64,000 bases of DNA from Lineus longissimus (lineage: Eukaryota; Nemertea; Pilidiophora; Heteronemertea; Lineidae), in assembly GCF_910592395.1 (NCBI RefSeq), contig NC_088318.1, positions 16,614,349-16,678,348 on the forward strand. Direction: 5' to 3'. This document shows positions 35,560-49,900 of the stretch, in pieces; positions within the stretch are counted from its first letter, which is position 1; each line of letters starts with the position of its first letter. A program made the translations under genes and the position numbers. Below the pieces are notes generated by a model. That model worked only from the letters and a program-made list of their open reading frames with translations. It was not told where the DNA came from and made no database searches.

Positions 35560-38431
35560 ATTTTGCCTCCGATTCTCGAGATGATATGAAGGCACTATGG
35601 GAAAATTCCATTATCCTATTTGGAGAAGTAGCCGCCAATACTGGCAGATAGAATATGCTTGAATACCACCCGTATGTGTGCTTTGAGGAATGATATTAAA
35701 GGAGAAACACATGTCATTTTTCTATATTTTCGCGAGAATAAGTCGAATGATGTCATGTTTTCTCAAAGTCACCTTGTCTCATTTTTTTGCATCTCTGTGT
35801 CTGCTGCTCCTCTCTCAGCTTCATTCAGAAGAAGATTTCTGTGATGTAACATGTTTTAAATATAACGTAGGATGTTTTTATATACACATGTACATGTATA
35901 TAAGAGTTCGTTTACAGAGGAAAATGGTTGCTTTGAGTCAGTCTGAAAGAACAAAGTCGTCTGGAAAATCGTCTGGTGTATCATAGTTTGAAAAGGTCAT
36001 CCTTTGACGATCTTCTCGCTTGCGGTTAATTAAAGGGTCGAGTGAATAGCAGCGACTTCTTATCAGTCAGATTGTCGTCTGCTCCGGCTCCGTCTTGCTC
36101 CTTTGACCTTCGAGCAAAGAAAATACGTGGTCCAAGCTTTGGCCTACTGTACCAGTCTTTCTTTACTAGAAAGACTCGGACTGTACCCAGAAGTATTAAG
36201 GTAGCAGGAAGGGGTGGGCGTTTGTGGTTTCCGAGTGTGAGGGGGTATAGGGCAGTCTGTTCACTGTGCTTTAAGAGAGACTAGCACAGTCAAGCCTTGC
36301 GCGATATGGACCATTCTGGGAAAACGCAATGAGGAAGGTATGCTCATTAGCATAATCTATTATTACCCTGCTCGAGGTAATCTTGCGCAGTGTTGGTTCT
36401 GCCCACATTCATCGTGCCGGAAAACGTCTTGTACAAAGAAAGTCTGGCATGCGCCAGACTAATAAGTCAAGAACTTCTGGCTGCGCGAGACTAGGCCTAC
36501 TGTGATAAAAATGACCATTGCAGAGACACTGTGACGTAGGCATATATTGTTTGCAATTAAAAATGCTCTTAAAAGACGATATGGAATGATTGTTTATTAA
36601 CATTTCCTGAACTATAAACCTTCTAATTATCGCTTTACATAAATAGGTCGGCGTTAGGTCGCGTGATTTTTTTTCCTCGTGACAATATACAGCAAAATAG
36701 TTACAACCCCATAATCGCGCTATAAGTCAATGAGATCACGGTGACCCGTTGTTTCGCCAGCTTCGCTATTTTGCCGCTACGCGGCGCGTTGGGTCCTTGC
36801 GTCAAGATTGGCGTCTGCTCAAATTAACCAATAATGGAACCCAAAGAAAATAAATATACCAAATGAGGTAGAAACTTACACTTTCGCTGTTTATTGAGGA
36901 GACTCTTTACGCCCTGTCATTCTTTGTAGTGGCAAAGTCCCCAAGATACAAAAAAATGATCTTTTGTGAAAAGTTTGAAGGCAATCATTCTCACGAACGT
37001 AGCAACATTTGGTGACATGTTACAGTCGTTAAGTAACTTTTTCTCGTCTTGATGGGAACTCGTTGGCTAGCAAATGGAGACAGGCCATGTCTCTGAATCT
37101 TGCCATGTATGGTCTGCAGCAGACGATTAGACTCCCGGGGCTGTCGATATCATCATCCTATTCAGTTAGGGTGAGGGACGAGGCCGGTGTGCATTTTGTC
37201 TCGGAGGAATAGTTTGTCTTTGGCTTGACTTGCTAACCAGTAGCCTGACCTGTCAATTGTCATGGACACTGGATCCAGGATTTAAAGAGGAGTGCCCTCT
37301 AACTGTTAATTCTGACTCAGCTGTCCAACCTAATTTTCTCTTACATCTCTCCTTATTTGCCAAGGATAGATAGGATTTAATCTGTGTTGTCCTTCTCAGA
37401 AGAATAAGTTTGTCTTTTTCTTTACTGGATTATCAGTAGCCTGACCTAAATCCCAGTTGACATCACTTAATGGCATGACGATTTACTTGGAATGATGATT
37501 TTTTTATTCAAATAACTGAACCCAAAAGAATTCAATGTATTTGTGAAGACTAATGATTTTATTTTGGGACATCCTGTAGAAGCAATCGAAGTTCAAAGGT
37601 ACATGTACTATTGGTGATTCCAATAAATACCCTACTACTCTTGACAACATTAACTGTTTATTGGGAATTAACAAACTAATTACCGCGAATTGAGATAATT
37701 TGGGAAAAAGTTACCCTGACAACACAACATTCTGTGCGCGGCAATATTTGTAGTGCCCTTGGCTGAGCCAATAATTTTCATAATAACCTACTGATTTGTT
37801 AAAGGGGCAAGGACCCTTTTGTTGAACGCGATATTCGGTACCCTAGTGTTGTAAAACTATAGTAGTAATGCAAGAGGCCTATCAACCTGGCACTCACCTG
37901 AAATAAATGGCTCAAAAAGTAAGTAAGCAAAAGGAAAAAGACCATAAAGAAGGTTTTTGGAGAGTGCTACCTTGAAGAGGTACCAAGCATGACTGAATTA
38001 GCTCTAATGGTTTTTAAGAAAGCAGTAGGTCACAAAAATGGGTCTGATCGTTGAGCAGGTCAGAAGGTCATCATGTACTTCACTCAAACCTACCCCCCTC
38101 CCATTAAAAAACTTCTCATTTCAGAAATATAAGGACAACATATTTGGCCATAGCCCCTTTAACACTAGTAATAGTAGTATCTCACGATACCTCTTCAACG
38201 CGCTAATAACCAAAAGTGCCATGCCAGCAATGATTCGCCAAGCCCCCACTAGCCAATCAAAAACAAGACACTTTTTCTGGCATGGACTTCCATAAATCGT
38301 TTAGTAATAAGTGCCAAATCATACCTATTCTTGGTCCCATTCACTTCCGCCATGTAACTAGAACATGAACATCAAGTAGACAAGACCAAGGGACGAGGTT
38401 ATAAGATGTGAATTTCCTTCTATGCCGACAG
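35560..38431. other. No supported gene; probable intron
   Basis: Two weak plus-strand exon candidates were seen (35919-35986 and 36063-36210), but their phases do not connect to the flanking exons. The rest is unremarkable. Confidence 0.4.
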
Positions 38432-38526
38432 TGCACAACCGCACCCAAAGTGTACCAGAGAAGCCCAAAATGGAAATTAAAGTGCAAAATATATGTATGC
38501 TTTTTTTTCAGGTATCTTGGGACTAA
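38432..38526 (+). CDS. Candidate terminal exon, reading 1
   Basis: Acceptor gaatttccttctatgccgacag, then 30 codons in phase 1 (HNRTQSVPEKPKMEIKVQN...) to TAA. Phase 1 is exactly what exon 2 at 32441-32570 needs, so the two could be spliced directly across a 5.9-kb intron. It overlaps the second reading below. No family was recognised. Confidence 0.3.
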
Positions 38527-38599
38527 AATTAGAACTTCTTGTGTAGAGAGGCGCCCTGAAAAAGTGTTGCTCGCTGACAAAAAAGCAGGGGACAATTAA
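38512..38599 (+). CDS. Candidate terminal exon, reading 2
   Basis: A strong acceptor (atgcttttttttcag) leads in phase 2 into 28 codons, YLGTKIRTSCVERRPEKVLL and a short KKAG-containing tail, then TAA. An AATAAA lies about 200 bases downstream. Direct splicing from the phase-1 exon at 32441-32570 does not fit, so another exon would be needed. Confidence 0.38.
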
Positions 38600-38796
38600 G
38601 TGTCTCATGTGACACCCCTATGGTAAAATAGGTTGCCAGTCTGACACCTGATATTTACTGCTCTCAAATACCAGTAAGTCTATCGATATTTGTGCCTTTT
38701 GGGACAATATCATTGATAAGGTTACAATATCATGCACGATTTTGTATAATACCACCTTTAGTTCAAAGAAGCAGACTTGAAATAACAATGGGCTGC

Positions 38797-38802
38797 AATA
38801 AA
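38797..38802 (+). terminator. AATAAA poly(A) signal
   Basis: A canonical hexamer about 200 bases after the stop of the second candidate terminal exon, on the plus strand. Confidence 0.4.
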
Positions 38803-38809
38803 AGTGCAA

Positions 38810-41800
38810 GTAACCTCAGTATATTTGTAAACAAAGCCTCGACATGAGATAATGAGCTTTTATTATTACAGACTGACTAAATTCATGGAATGCCACAAAT
38901 ATTTGAAGATCTGCATTCTGTCAAAAAAAAGAACAAATGGTTGTAGTTATGGTAAACTTGTTTATGGTTGTATAATTAATGTATAGTCTGGAAATTCCGT
39001 AACACAAGGTAGCCAGCTCATGGATAACACTTTAACCTAACTTGTATCTCTGCGGGATGATTTTTTTGGAGGAGTCAGAGGACCTACTCTAACAATAGTT
39101 CTAGTGTGACACTATCAATCTTTCAAAACCATGATCAGTCACAAGAACATCAATTTCTTACGACCAACAGATCGCTCATCCAATGCAGTGGGAACCAGTC
39201 TTGACAGATGAGGGCTGTAGCAGACCATAATAGAAATGCTGCTCTGAGAGGTTATACCATTCAAATTTTGAACAAAATCTCATTAGTTTTGCGTTTGAGA
39301 GAAGGGGCAGAGCACTTTCTCTCCAAGTCTATGGACCGTCTACACTTGCAAAAAAACCACCCACTTCGTGTAGAATGTAATTCTCTTTCAGTTGTTGGAA
39401 TTAGTTTAAAGTTAATTGGACTACAAATAAGAAAGATGGTCCCTGATATGGGATTGATAGGCGAAGGGTTAATGCGATTTGTTGTCAAACTTCGTTACTT
39501 TTTAATACTTTAGTACTTTAATCCAAGTTTCATGTCTTTTCTGTAATATTCTGCGACAGTGTGGCACCACTAACATTTATTTCCCAAATCATCCAAGTTG
39601 ATTGGGCGTCGAAACATGACCGAGAACATTAGAGGAATGGAAATGGTCCAAAATGGTAAATTTTATTGCTACTTAGAAAGTACCCATGTGCAATTGAAAT
39701 AGGATGATAGCGAGAAAATTGTCGTAAGGATGGATCACTTTGACGACTTATCCATTGTTTGGCGGAAGACAGGTTGGAAGGGCTCCAAGTTGTCTGAGTC
39801 TCTGCCTGAAATGTGACTGTAATAGCGGAAGGATGTCATAAAAATTGCCTTCACATGATGATGAGGCTTAGGTACAAGGATGATGGATTGAAGGCCGAGT
39901 TTAATCATAATCCTATTGACCATTTGCACGATTACAGCAGGTTGTCCTCAACTCATTATAAGATATTGTAACAGAAGGTACATGCAGGAGGAAGAGACAA
40001 AAGAAAGCAAGTCCAAATGACCATGACAGCATTCGATTCAGTTACAGTAATAAGTCGGGTGCGACAAATCATCGTTCAGCACTCCAACAGGACTGACCGT
40101 GAAAACACTCGACGGGACTAGTTCACAGACTTCATTTAAAATTCTTAAGTTTATGATCTTTGAAATGTATTAGATTATGGCTTTTTCTAGCTGCGTCTCT
40201 TATTCTTCCCATTCCCATTAATGGTAAATAGCGATGACTCAAGCAGTAAGAGTACAAGCACCCCTACTATACCAGACACACTAAATCAAATAGATATTTT
40301 AGCGAATGATTAAGTTGGCAATAAACTGACTAATCGGCTGAGCGCCAGTAATTAACAGTTAATTTGCTAATGATTCCCGGAGTGTTGGTTGTAACAGACA
40401 TCAATATAGACTTCCTGGTCCACCTTCAGGCAAAAATTGTCGGTTTCTAGTTTTTTGTTCAAGTCTACGACAGATGGAGCTGAATTTTTTCATCGTAGAC
40501 CAGTTTGGCTGCCATGCTGCACATTTTCTACAGAGAAAGAAATTATTCACAGAAACGGAGAATGGATTAAAATGTTAGCTTCTCAGGCTTTTTACAGTAT
40601 ACCTCTATCATGAGACTATGAGCACGCGGCCAGGCCCGAACACCACAACCTTAGAGGTGACCAGTACTGGTAAAACTTCAAAGCTTTGAAAAAATAGGTA
40701 CACCCCGTAAAATCAACTAACAAATCGTTCTCTTGGCCTGTGATCAACCTGAAATGAACATTTTATTATATTCTGTATACATCCTGCTCCAAAATGATTT
40801 AGGCAATACCAATTTGAACTTGGCCCCACAGTTTCCCGAAATTCCCAACTTTGAAGATATTTCCGAAATATTCCACGAATGTACTTCAGCGATCCTGTTC
40901 ATGGCATCCTCACGATTTATGTATGACGAGCGTGATCCCAGTTTATATGGCCGCTACGAGGCGAAGGTGCCAAAGATTGGTTCGCGTGTACTTTAAGCAT
41001 GGTAAACACAGACTTTCTTTCATGTTTTCACACTCTTGCTGTCTAATGATTTATTGAAAAGCAATGGAGGCTGTGCTGAAATCCTACGACATCCCATTTT
41101 CCCATTTTTCCTGGATTGGGGTGAGGAGGCTAGGTAGATGTCAAGCGATTTTTGTCCTAATCCGATATCCAATATGGCCGCCAGTATGTTGTTTACATAT
41201 GACATAAATCATGATATAGAATTAATGATAATAAATATTAATTTATTGCTCCAACTTGAAAGTTACATAAATCTTTCGGTGATAAATACATGTTTTTTTT
41301 ACAAATTACAAAATTATGAAAAAGTTACAAAAACTGTACAAAAATGCCAAAAGCCTTTAGCCTAACAATCTTTGTGCACCTACATACAAAATTTACAAAT
41401 GAATATTTGAATTCAAAGTTAACAGCAGCTGTCGTCTGAAAAAATGCCAGATCTTGAAAGGCAGGTGTTAAACAGAAAGAATTGAATGACCATATGCAAA
41501 TTTTGAGACCGGAATTGAATATTCAGAAACTGTCTTAGATCGGAGAAACTAGAGTATTTACTCTTCATGAAAAGAAGATCAGGATCAATTTGAATTTTGT
41601 GAACACTCGAAGACATGCCAATCTGGGAAAATGTCATGACACATTTTGCCCTGGATTTTTCCCAATGTAATATTTTTAGTCAGAAACAAGGTTTCCAACA
41701 GCTCTTTCTAAGTCTATACAATTTCCTGGTTTGACCCTCGAGCATCAGTTTGCCAACTGACCCAAAAAAATTTCTATTTCAGAAAAGCTTTTTTTACCAA

Positions 41801-43789
41801 CAGAGCAGCCTGCAGTGCCTAGGAAAATGATTGCATTGCAAACAAAACAGCCACAATCTGGGATCAGTCATAAATTTACTAAGATAACCTGTGTCCATCT
41901 GGTAATTAGGACAATATGACATCATATGCATTAAATGTCAGAGTTGACTAACCACCAGTTACTCCGGTTTAGCAGGCTCAAGTCAGTTCATGCATGTTTT
42001 GCAAGTTATTTGTTATTGAAAGTCGAAACTAAAGAAAAGAAAAACCTGTCGCCAACAATTGATTTGTTGATGAAAAATAATCCAAATGCAGAAAGTAATA
42101 ACCAACAATATGTACATGCAGCTTTTGGAACGTTCAACACTTGACATCAGCATTCAGAAAAACATCATTCCTGGCTTGTATTTTGTTATCTCCAGGGGCA
42201 TATTTAGTAGGGGGTGCAGGGGGCTCCTGCCCCTCAGACATTGCTGAAGGACGTATTTTTCAAGCAGATCATGACCAACAAAGTTGAATACAGCTCTGAT
42301 CTATGTTGCTATGTTGTACCTTCATATCTAAGAAGGTATATATTTGCAGGACAGATTGCCTCAATTTCATGAAAATCAAACCCACAAAAAATAATTACTT
42401 TGGGTACCAGTAACAAACGTTTTAATGAACAAAACAATAACCTGAACTAAATAATATTGTTTTCAGAATGAACTAACTTTCCTTTGATACAAAATATACA
42501 ATTTCATACAGAAGTTACAACTTTTTGTTTTACAGACATTCTTAAACTTGCAGAATCAAACAGATACATGTACATTCAAATACCCTGTAAATAGCATTCA
42601 TTTCAATTTCCTATTCTTATAAATGGTTGGAAGACATCATCCTATCGTAGCATTCATTTAAATTTTCGCCCTTGAACTGGTTCGAAGACGCCATCTTATC
42701 ATCAACTTGATTGCAAATACTTTATTTAGCTTCCCCGCAGAACATCTTGACATAACAACCCCAGACGCACCAAGTTCTAAAATAAAAGATGCTACACTAT
42801 GCACTTATTAACCTCCAATATAAGGATACTTCTTCATTTATTATTTGTCTTGGTGAAAGATGATGGCTAGGCAGATGTCATACCGAAAGATGCTAAGGTG
42901 CTTAACAGACACAGTCAATGTGAGTGTACCCAGCAACCCCAAAACTAGTCAAAACTTTTCACCATCTATGCAACGCGAGTACCATTGACGTGCTACACAG
43001 ACTGTTTAACTAAACCCAAAAGCAACAAGGAGCTCTTTTCGTTCGCCAAGGCTTGGAAAACATCATTTTTAACAAATAAACCATTAAAGGCTATTATGGG
43101 GCAGATATCAGAGAATCGTAAACTCTGGCATTTGCGATAAAACGTAATGATGAAAAGAAGAATGTATTCAATCTTTTCTTCTGCTCAGTGGAGACACGCT
43201 AGATTTTGAGAGGACCAGAAGGTTGAATGTGTGAAACTGTAACCAATCCTTTCGCAGCAACAATGGGCTATTCTCACAATTTTTAGCAAAGTTTGTTTGT
43301 CCTAATCACATATGCAAAGAAAAGGGTACTAGCATTTACGTTAAATATAAGTGTGGAATTTTCCTGAGCAACTTGAGCAAAGTTACAAACATGGACAAGG
43401 TCAACAGGAGGCGAGAAATATTTCACAAAAATCAAGCTTGGACTATTAAGCGTCACCATGATAGTGAGGTTAAGACTGACTTGCCTATCTGACTCAATTA
43501 TGGTCATCTATTATCATCTTCATATAAAAGGAAATCTATCATGAAACGTTTATAAAAACGGCAAGTTTTGATCGGCCCGGTTAAAACTTAAGGTGGAAAT
43601 AAGCTTCCGTTGATAAATCTTAGCAGAAAATAAAACAGTTAACATTTCAGTTTTTTTAGAAATTTTCGAGAATCACAAAAATAAAGCAGAAACATTTGGT
43701 GGTTTACAGAAGTGTACCACCGATATGGTTCTAACATTTGAAAGGATACTAGTCCCAAGTGATTCTTGTAATGCGATTTGTATCCACCA
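38810..43789. other. Intergenic stretch between convergent genes
   Basis: No supported exon. A region near 41440-41640 resembles 46950-47140 and belongs to an interspersed repeat. The first few hundred bases left of 43790 would hold the 3' UTR of the minus-strand MSP-domain gene. Confidence 0.5.
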
Positions 43790-43916
43790 CTACTCTGCCT
43801 GACCTCGTAACTGGAGCGTTATATGGTCCTTACTACCTTTCAGCATAAGCTCGGATGAGAATCGTCCTGGACGGTCTGGCCGGAACTCGACTGGCATGCG
43901 TAGGAAGTGACGGGAC
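43790..43916 (-). CDS. MSP-domain gene, last exon
   Basis: 127 bases: G completing a Lys codon, 41 codons and TAG. The acceptor is cttgtgtctttcag. It encodes RMPVEFRPDRPGRFSSELML and the terminal strand. The phase (2) matches the preceding exon's donor exactly. Confidence 0.88.
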
Positions 43917-46900
43917 CTGAAAGACACAAGAAAGATAACAACATCAGTTCAAGAAAGATAACAACATCAGTTCAAGAAAGAAAACAACATCAGTTCAAGA
44001 AAGAAAACAACATCAGTTCAAGAAAGAAAACAACAGCAGTTCAAGAAAGATAACAACATCAATTCATGAAAGAAAACAACAGCAGTTCAAGAAAGACAAC
44101 AACATCAGTTCAAGAAAGACAACAACATCAGTTCAAGAAAGACAACAACATAGTTCAAGAAAGACAACAACATCAGTTCAAGAAAGATAACAACATCAGT
44201 TCAAGAAAGATAACAACATCAGTTCAAGAAAGATAACAACATCAGTTCAAGAAAGACAACAACGTCAGTTCAAGAAAGATAACAACGTCAGTTCAAGAAA
44301 GATAACAACATCAGTTCAAGAAAGATAACAACATCAGCTCAAGAAAGACAACAACATCAGTTCAAGAAAGACAACAACATCAGTTCAAGAAAGACAACAA
44401 CGTCAGTTCAAGAAAGATAACAACATCAGTTCAAGAAAGATAACAACATCAGTTCAAGAAAGACAACAACATCAGTTCAAGAAAGACAACAACATCAGTT
44501 CAAGAAAGGCAACAACATCAGTTCAAGAAAGGCAACAACATCAGTTCAAGAAAGACAACAACATCAGTTCAAGAAAGACAACAACATCAGTTCAAGAAAG
44601 ATAACAACATCAGTTCAAGAAAGATAACAACATCAGTTCAAGAAAGACAACAACATCAGTTCAAGAAAGGCAACAACATCAGTTCAAGAAAGACAACAAC
44701 ATCAGTTCAAGAAAGACAACAACATCAGTTCAAGAAAGACAACAACATCAGTTCAAGAAAGATAACAACGTCAGTTCAAGAAAGACAACAACATCAGTTC
44801 AAGAAAGAACACAACATCAGTTCAAGAAAGGCAACAACATCAGTTCAAGAAAGACAACAACATCAGTTCAAGAAAGGCAACAACATCAGTTCAAGAAAGA
44901 TAACAACATCAGTTCAAGAAAGATAACAACATCAGTTCAAGAAAGACAACAACATCAGTTCATGAAAGACAACAACATCAGTTCAAGAAAGACAACAACA
45001 TCAGAAACGAAAAGAATTTTAACTATAATTTACTGTTGGGAGATGGCACGTCAAACGGGTTAAAATCTAAGTTCGACTAAGTTCAACTCGGCAAAATGAT
45101 AATGATACTTAAGTAAACAATGGCACGTGGTGGCTGACGAATCCACAAAACCACCAAGTGGGTTCGCTGGGTACAAGTATCAACGATTAGAAAGACTCAA
45201 ACATGTTAAAGAGCGATAAGTGGTGTTCTGTTGGAAGTCCTGTATGTATGCCGCAACTTAATTGAGAGGTGCAGAAGTTTCATTTTGATATTTTTGTGCT
45301 ATTGCCAATCCCTGACAAGAGTCAATGACGGAATAAGGAAATCAAAGATAGAGCCAGTGCTGTCACCAACATTGTGTTGCATATAGGACACACTTTATCA
45401 AAATTTAAATCAGGCTTAAAATCACTGCACCACTTTTTTTGGCCAAGGAAGCAAATAAGCGATGAATGCTTTTTTAAACACATAATTCGTTCAACATATA
45501 ATTGCCCCTTCAAAAATCTTCAGAAAAATTGGTGATAAACCGAAAAGCTTTCCAGACATATAGACACAAAAGTTGGTGCGGCGTTCTAAAGCCTCTCTAA
45601 GTACTGTGATAATCGACACAAAAAAGTCTGGCCCGAGCTACATCGAGGGATCACGCAGTACAAGTAGCTTGATAAGTACTTTATAAGATTTCTGCACCAG
45701 ATGACCGAGGAGATTCCCAATACAGAGTAGATGAAACATCTTGGGATTTTACACGTTAAATAGATTCTTTTCTTCCAACTACGCTAAGAGAGACAGCTAT
45801 TAGAATATTGTTTTAAGCAGGTGGTAGTCGGGGGGGGGGGGGGGGGGGAGGAGGCAGACTCGGAGGATATGAGTTTGAATCCATAAAGGAGCTATTAACA
45901 TTCACTTCATGGTTATTCTGAGATGGGACAATGCCCCTGAGTCATGCCAAATAATTATTTCAAATGTACATTTCAAGCACTCTTATGATGCATCTACGGT
46001 AAAAATTTCATGATTCTAGCTAGCAGCGTTCATAAGATATAGCCAAAAATAGGTTTTCAAAGAGCGCCACCTATATGGCAGACAAGCAGTCAAATTGCAC
46101 TAATTTTCATTTTGAAAGAAGGTCTTGCCTGGGGGTATCCACACACCAAGTATGGTTAAGAAACGTGCCACTCTTTAGCCAAAGTTAACGACAGACGACG
46201 ATGACGACAGACACCACGGTATCGTATAAGCTCCCCTGAAAGGTGAGCTAAAAAGTTTCTTGTCTGCTTTGTATTTTCCGCCCACACTCCAAGTTATCAG
46301 GCAATACAGTTATTGCCTTTCTCGATATTTCGTACAAGTGGTGAATTAACATTCTCGACATGACAGACAAAGTCGCGACAAATATTGTAAAACCTTCCAG
46401 TCGATCTCAAGGTCTATTTTCAAACAGACCGAGAAAGATGTTTCCGCATGTACATGTACCTATTGACATAACGTTCAAATGCCAGTAATTTGCCTTTTGA
46501 CACATTTCAGTGCTGTTTGGACACTTGCCCATCATTTTTCTCCCCATTTTCCGACACTTAGGAGATGCTGTACCTACTGATGGATGCCAGTTCTCTGGTT
46601 AAAGACGACCGGGTCATGAAGTGCATAATGAACAGTTTAAGGGGGCCAAAAACCGCAATTGCCACAACTACCTGAACCATGGCAAACCAGAGATGAGTAC
46701 ATCTTGATCAAAGCACTCTTGTGGTGGTCAAGATTCATGTTGACCGCAATGAGACTAACCGCAGAAGAGCTCTTATATATGCTTTGATCACCCTTTTGAG
46801 CGAACATGCTCTATTTTTACCGATCTAAGGCAGTTTCCGAAACACTCTGTTACAAGGCCCTATCAGAGAAAGGATGCATCATGACCCAAGGCAAACTCGA

Positions 46901-49900
46901 TTTCCCCAACCTATTGTCAACCCAAATTGAGTAGTTTGAATAGCATCAAACAGCCATGTGCGTAACATCTGAAATAACATTCAACAGAATAGTCAGAAAC
47001 GGTCTAAGGTTGGTGAAAGTAGAGTATCTTAGAGATATCAGACCAGATTGAACAGTTTCTGCAAAATGTTTACTGGAACGATTGGTAAAAAAGATGTCTG
47101 CGCACGCAGTTACAATATTTGACCGCAATATCAGCAAAAAAGAGAGTTACCAGTAGCACATGACAGTTACCCGATAGAATATCGTTTAGGGTTGCCTACT
47201 TGGATAATGTGTTTTTTGGCGTAACGTCTACTTCAAAGATTTGACGTACGGGTTTTGTGAACAGGATCGCACACAGCAGGAGTTTTTGATGAGTCTCGTG
47301 TCATGTTTCGTAGACACAGCGTCAACTTGAAATATTCATATAAGTTCCGCGGAGACGCAATATTACTACTCGCTCGAGTTCACAAGTCGGGGAAAAAATT
47401 GCGGATTTTTGAAAAATTTGACGCTGCTTAGGAAGTCTTGCTGAGCTCATCTAATGTCGAACACTCATCATAGATAGTGCGGGAAAACATTTACAATCAG
47501 ACAGGATTGCAGCAATCTACAAAATTAACACCAAAACGTTCCACTTGGGGCTCGAGGGCCACTATTATTGTTTTATTCGGTTAAAATTGATCGCGAGGCA
47601 ACACAAGGCAACACAAATCGCATTCGAAAATCTGGCTGAGATACAAGAGATTTTGAACTCAAAGGCAGTTTGCTGGCTGTAAACAGTGACATATCTGCGA
47701 TGCTAAGAGTAGGGAATTTCTATCAGCGTCAGCACTGGATGATCTCAGGATGTACCCTGTCGCTTACTCTTGGCACACGCCACAACTTCTGAAGCACATT
47801 TCAAGTAAACAGCACCGATTACCTTATGGTGATCAAGACAACTTGGAATTTGTTAAACTCCACATACATTTAAGGTCTCTTTTCATCGATAGATGATCAG
47901 AATTCATACCGACAACCTAAAGACTTGAATGAGGAAGAAGATATCAGGAGGCTCAGCACCACTATGTGATCAAAGCATTCGACACCATTTACGCAGCCAG
48001 CCTACATGCTTGGTGCGATGACTTCCGATCATGGAAATAGCCTACCATGTCATCATGATGTTTATTGCACTATCTGAGGTGTCATCATAAAGAAGGGTGC
48101 CTGCAGACATGGCCACCACCACAGTTTTCCAGCTAAATAGTTGCCCCATGCGGGAATACTTTACGATTCTTGGCTAATCATTGCTGATCAGTGTCATATA
48201 CAACCACTGTGGCCTTGACGGTCAGCAGCTTGGAGAGTTACATCCTTTGGTTGCATTCCCACCACTGGACTCATTCTACCTGACGAAGGTGGAGAATGAT
48301 TTCTCCAGGCAAGAGAAGAAGAGGTGGGACTTCAAGGGAATGTTACTTTTGCAAGGATTTGGGAAAATTTGGGAGGGGCAAAAAAATTTTCAAATTGTTT
48401 TTGAAAGCATGGGAAAATGCACAACAGAAGCCAACAGTCCAAGATTATTTGAAATATGGAATTTCATTTGATCAAAAACAAGTTTTAGTATGATAAGGTT
48501 AATATTTACATATTGCCATCTGAAGCCATGGTGCGCTGACAGCGAAGTCTACAACAGCTAATGGAGATGGGTTCCCCTGGCCAGCTGACAGAACCGTTAT
48601 ATATGAATAGGTGCCAGGACACTCGGGAAGCTGACAGCGTACAGGGGTCAGTGCGTTCAGTACAAGTGGAAGCGAATTAGTGCCAATTGCGGAAAGATAA
48701 GCCTGAATGAGGCTTTAGTTGATTTCTATCAATTATTTGCCGCTTTTGTAGTCCAAGTGCGATTGTTAGTGGTGAATTGGACATCTCGACTTTAGGGTTA
48801 CGGGCGGGCATGAATATGGAAGTGGTCATTGGAGGAGGACCATCAGTAACCCAGACCTACTGCAAGATGCAAAGCTAAAGCAATCTCTGAAGTTGTAAGG
48901 GAAAGGCTGGCCAGGTCACGTACTACGCATGCTGGCCGACTCCTTGCCTAGAACAGCATTGACATAGCGAGAAAGGCGGAGGGGCAGACCGAAGGAAACC
49001 TGGAGACGATCCATGGCGAAGGAACTCTGAGAGAAGGGCCTCACATGGGTGACAGCCAGGTGGAAAGCTGCCCACCGACTTGAGTGGAGGACCCTCAACA
49101 TTGATCTATCAACGTTGATCAAATCAATACTTCAAAAGTGGACTCCCTGGCAGTTCTGGGACACTCAAGACCATTGTAAACTATCCAGTAACCGCTATTA
49201 GCATGTTTGCAAATCACATCAAGTCAACTCGTCTCGTCAATGAGTTATGTTGAAGCTAGTGACACCTGCTAGAATAACTCAGAACCTTCCATGTTGTTCT
49301 GATTCACAACGGAACTAAATAAAATTTCCTGCTCAATCTATCAGACGGGCGATTATTGTTGATGCTTGTTTATAGACGAGCATGGAATTGCAATACGGTA
49401 GGATGAAACGGGTGAACAAAAATCATGGCGAAACTACTGCACTTCGTTAATTTCTGGAGAAGATATATAGAACATTCCCCGACAATATCAATATTTTCTG
49501 ATACCACACAGACACCTGGTATAAACGAAAACCTCACTTAGTGATACTTTTTTATGCCATGTGATACTTTTTATCGCAAACAAGTTATTGAGGAAGATTT
49601 TGATGAAAGTGCAGGGGGTGGGAGGTTCAGGTTGCTCGAGACTGACATGATGAACCTGTGGAGGTTGGAAAGTAAACAGCTATGTCATCCAACCATTTAG
49701 ACCCCGGCCGTTAACTTCTTAATCACTGTCACTAAAGATGTTCTTCTTTTTTGCGCCATCTATGGACCAACACCCAATACCCACAACATACCCCTTCCTG
49801 AAACGCTCAAAATTCTTAATGTTCTGAAGATTTCATGACAGTTCCTCATCTTCGTCTAGCACTTGCAAGGGTCATATATACCTGACCACCCCAACGTGCT

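Noticed and set aside
36063-36210. Plus-strand exon candidate RLSSAPAPSCSFDLRAKK
   Set aside because: The acceptor phase would fit exon 2 at 32441, but the donor (gtagca) is weak and the outgoing phase does not match either candidate last exon.
38104-38295. Plus frame KYKDNIFGHSPFNTSN after atttcag
   Set aside because: The acceptor is fair, but the peptide is low-information and there is no partner exon in phase 0.
43926-45003. Possible CRISPR-like array
   Set aside because: Units are head-to-tail with no unique spacers, in animal intronic DNA; it is a minisatellite.
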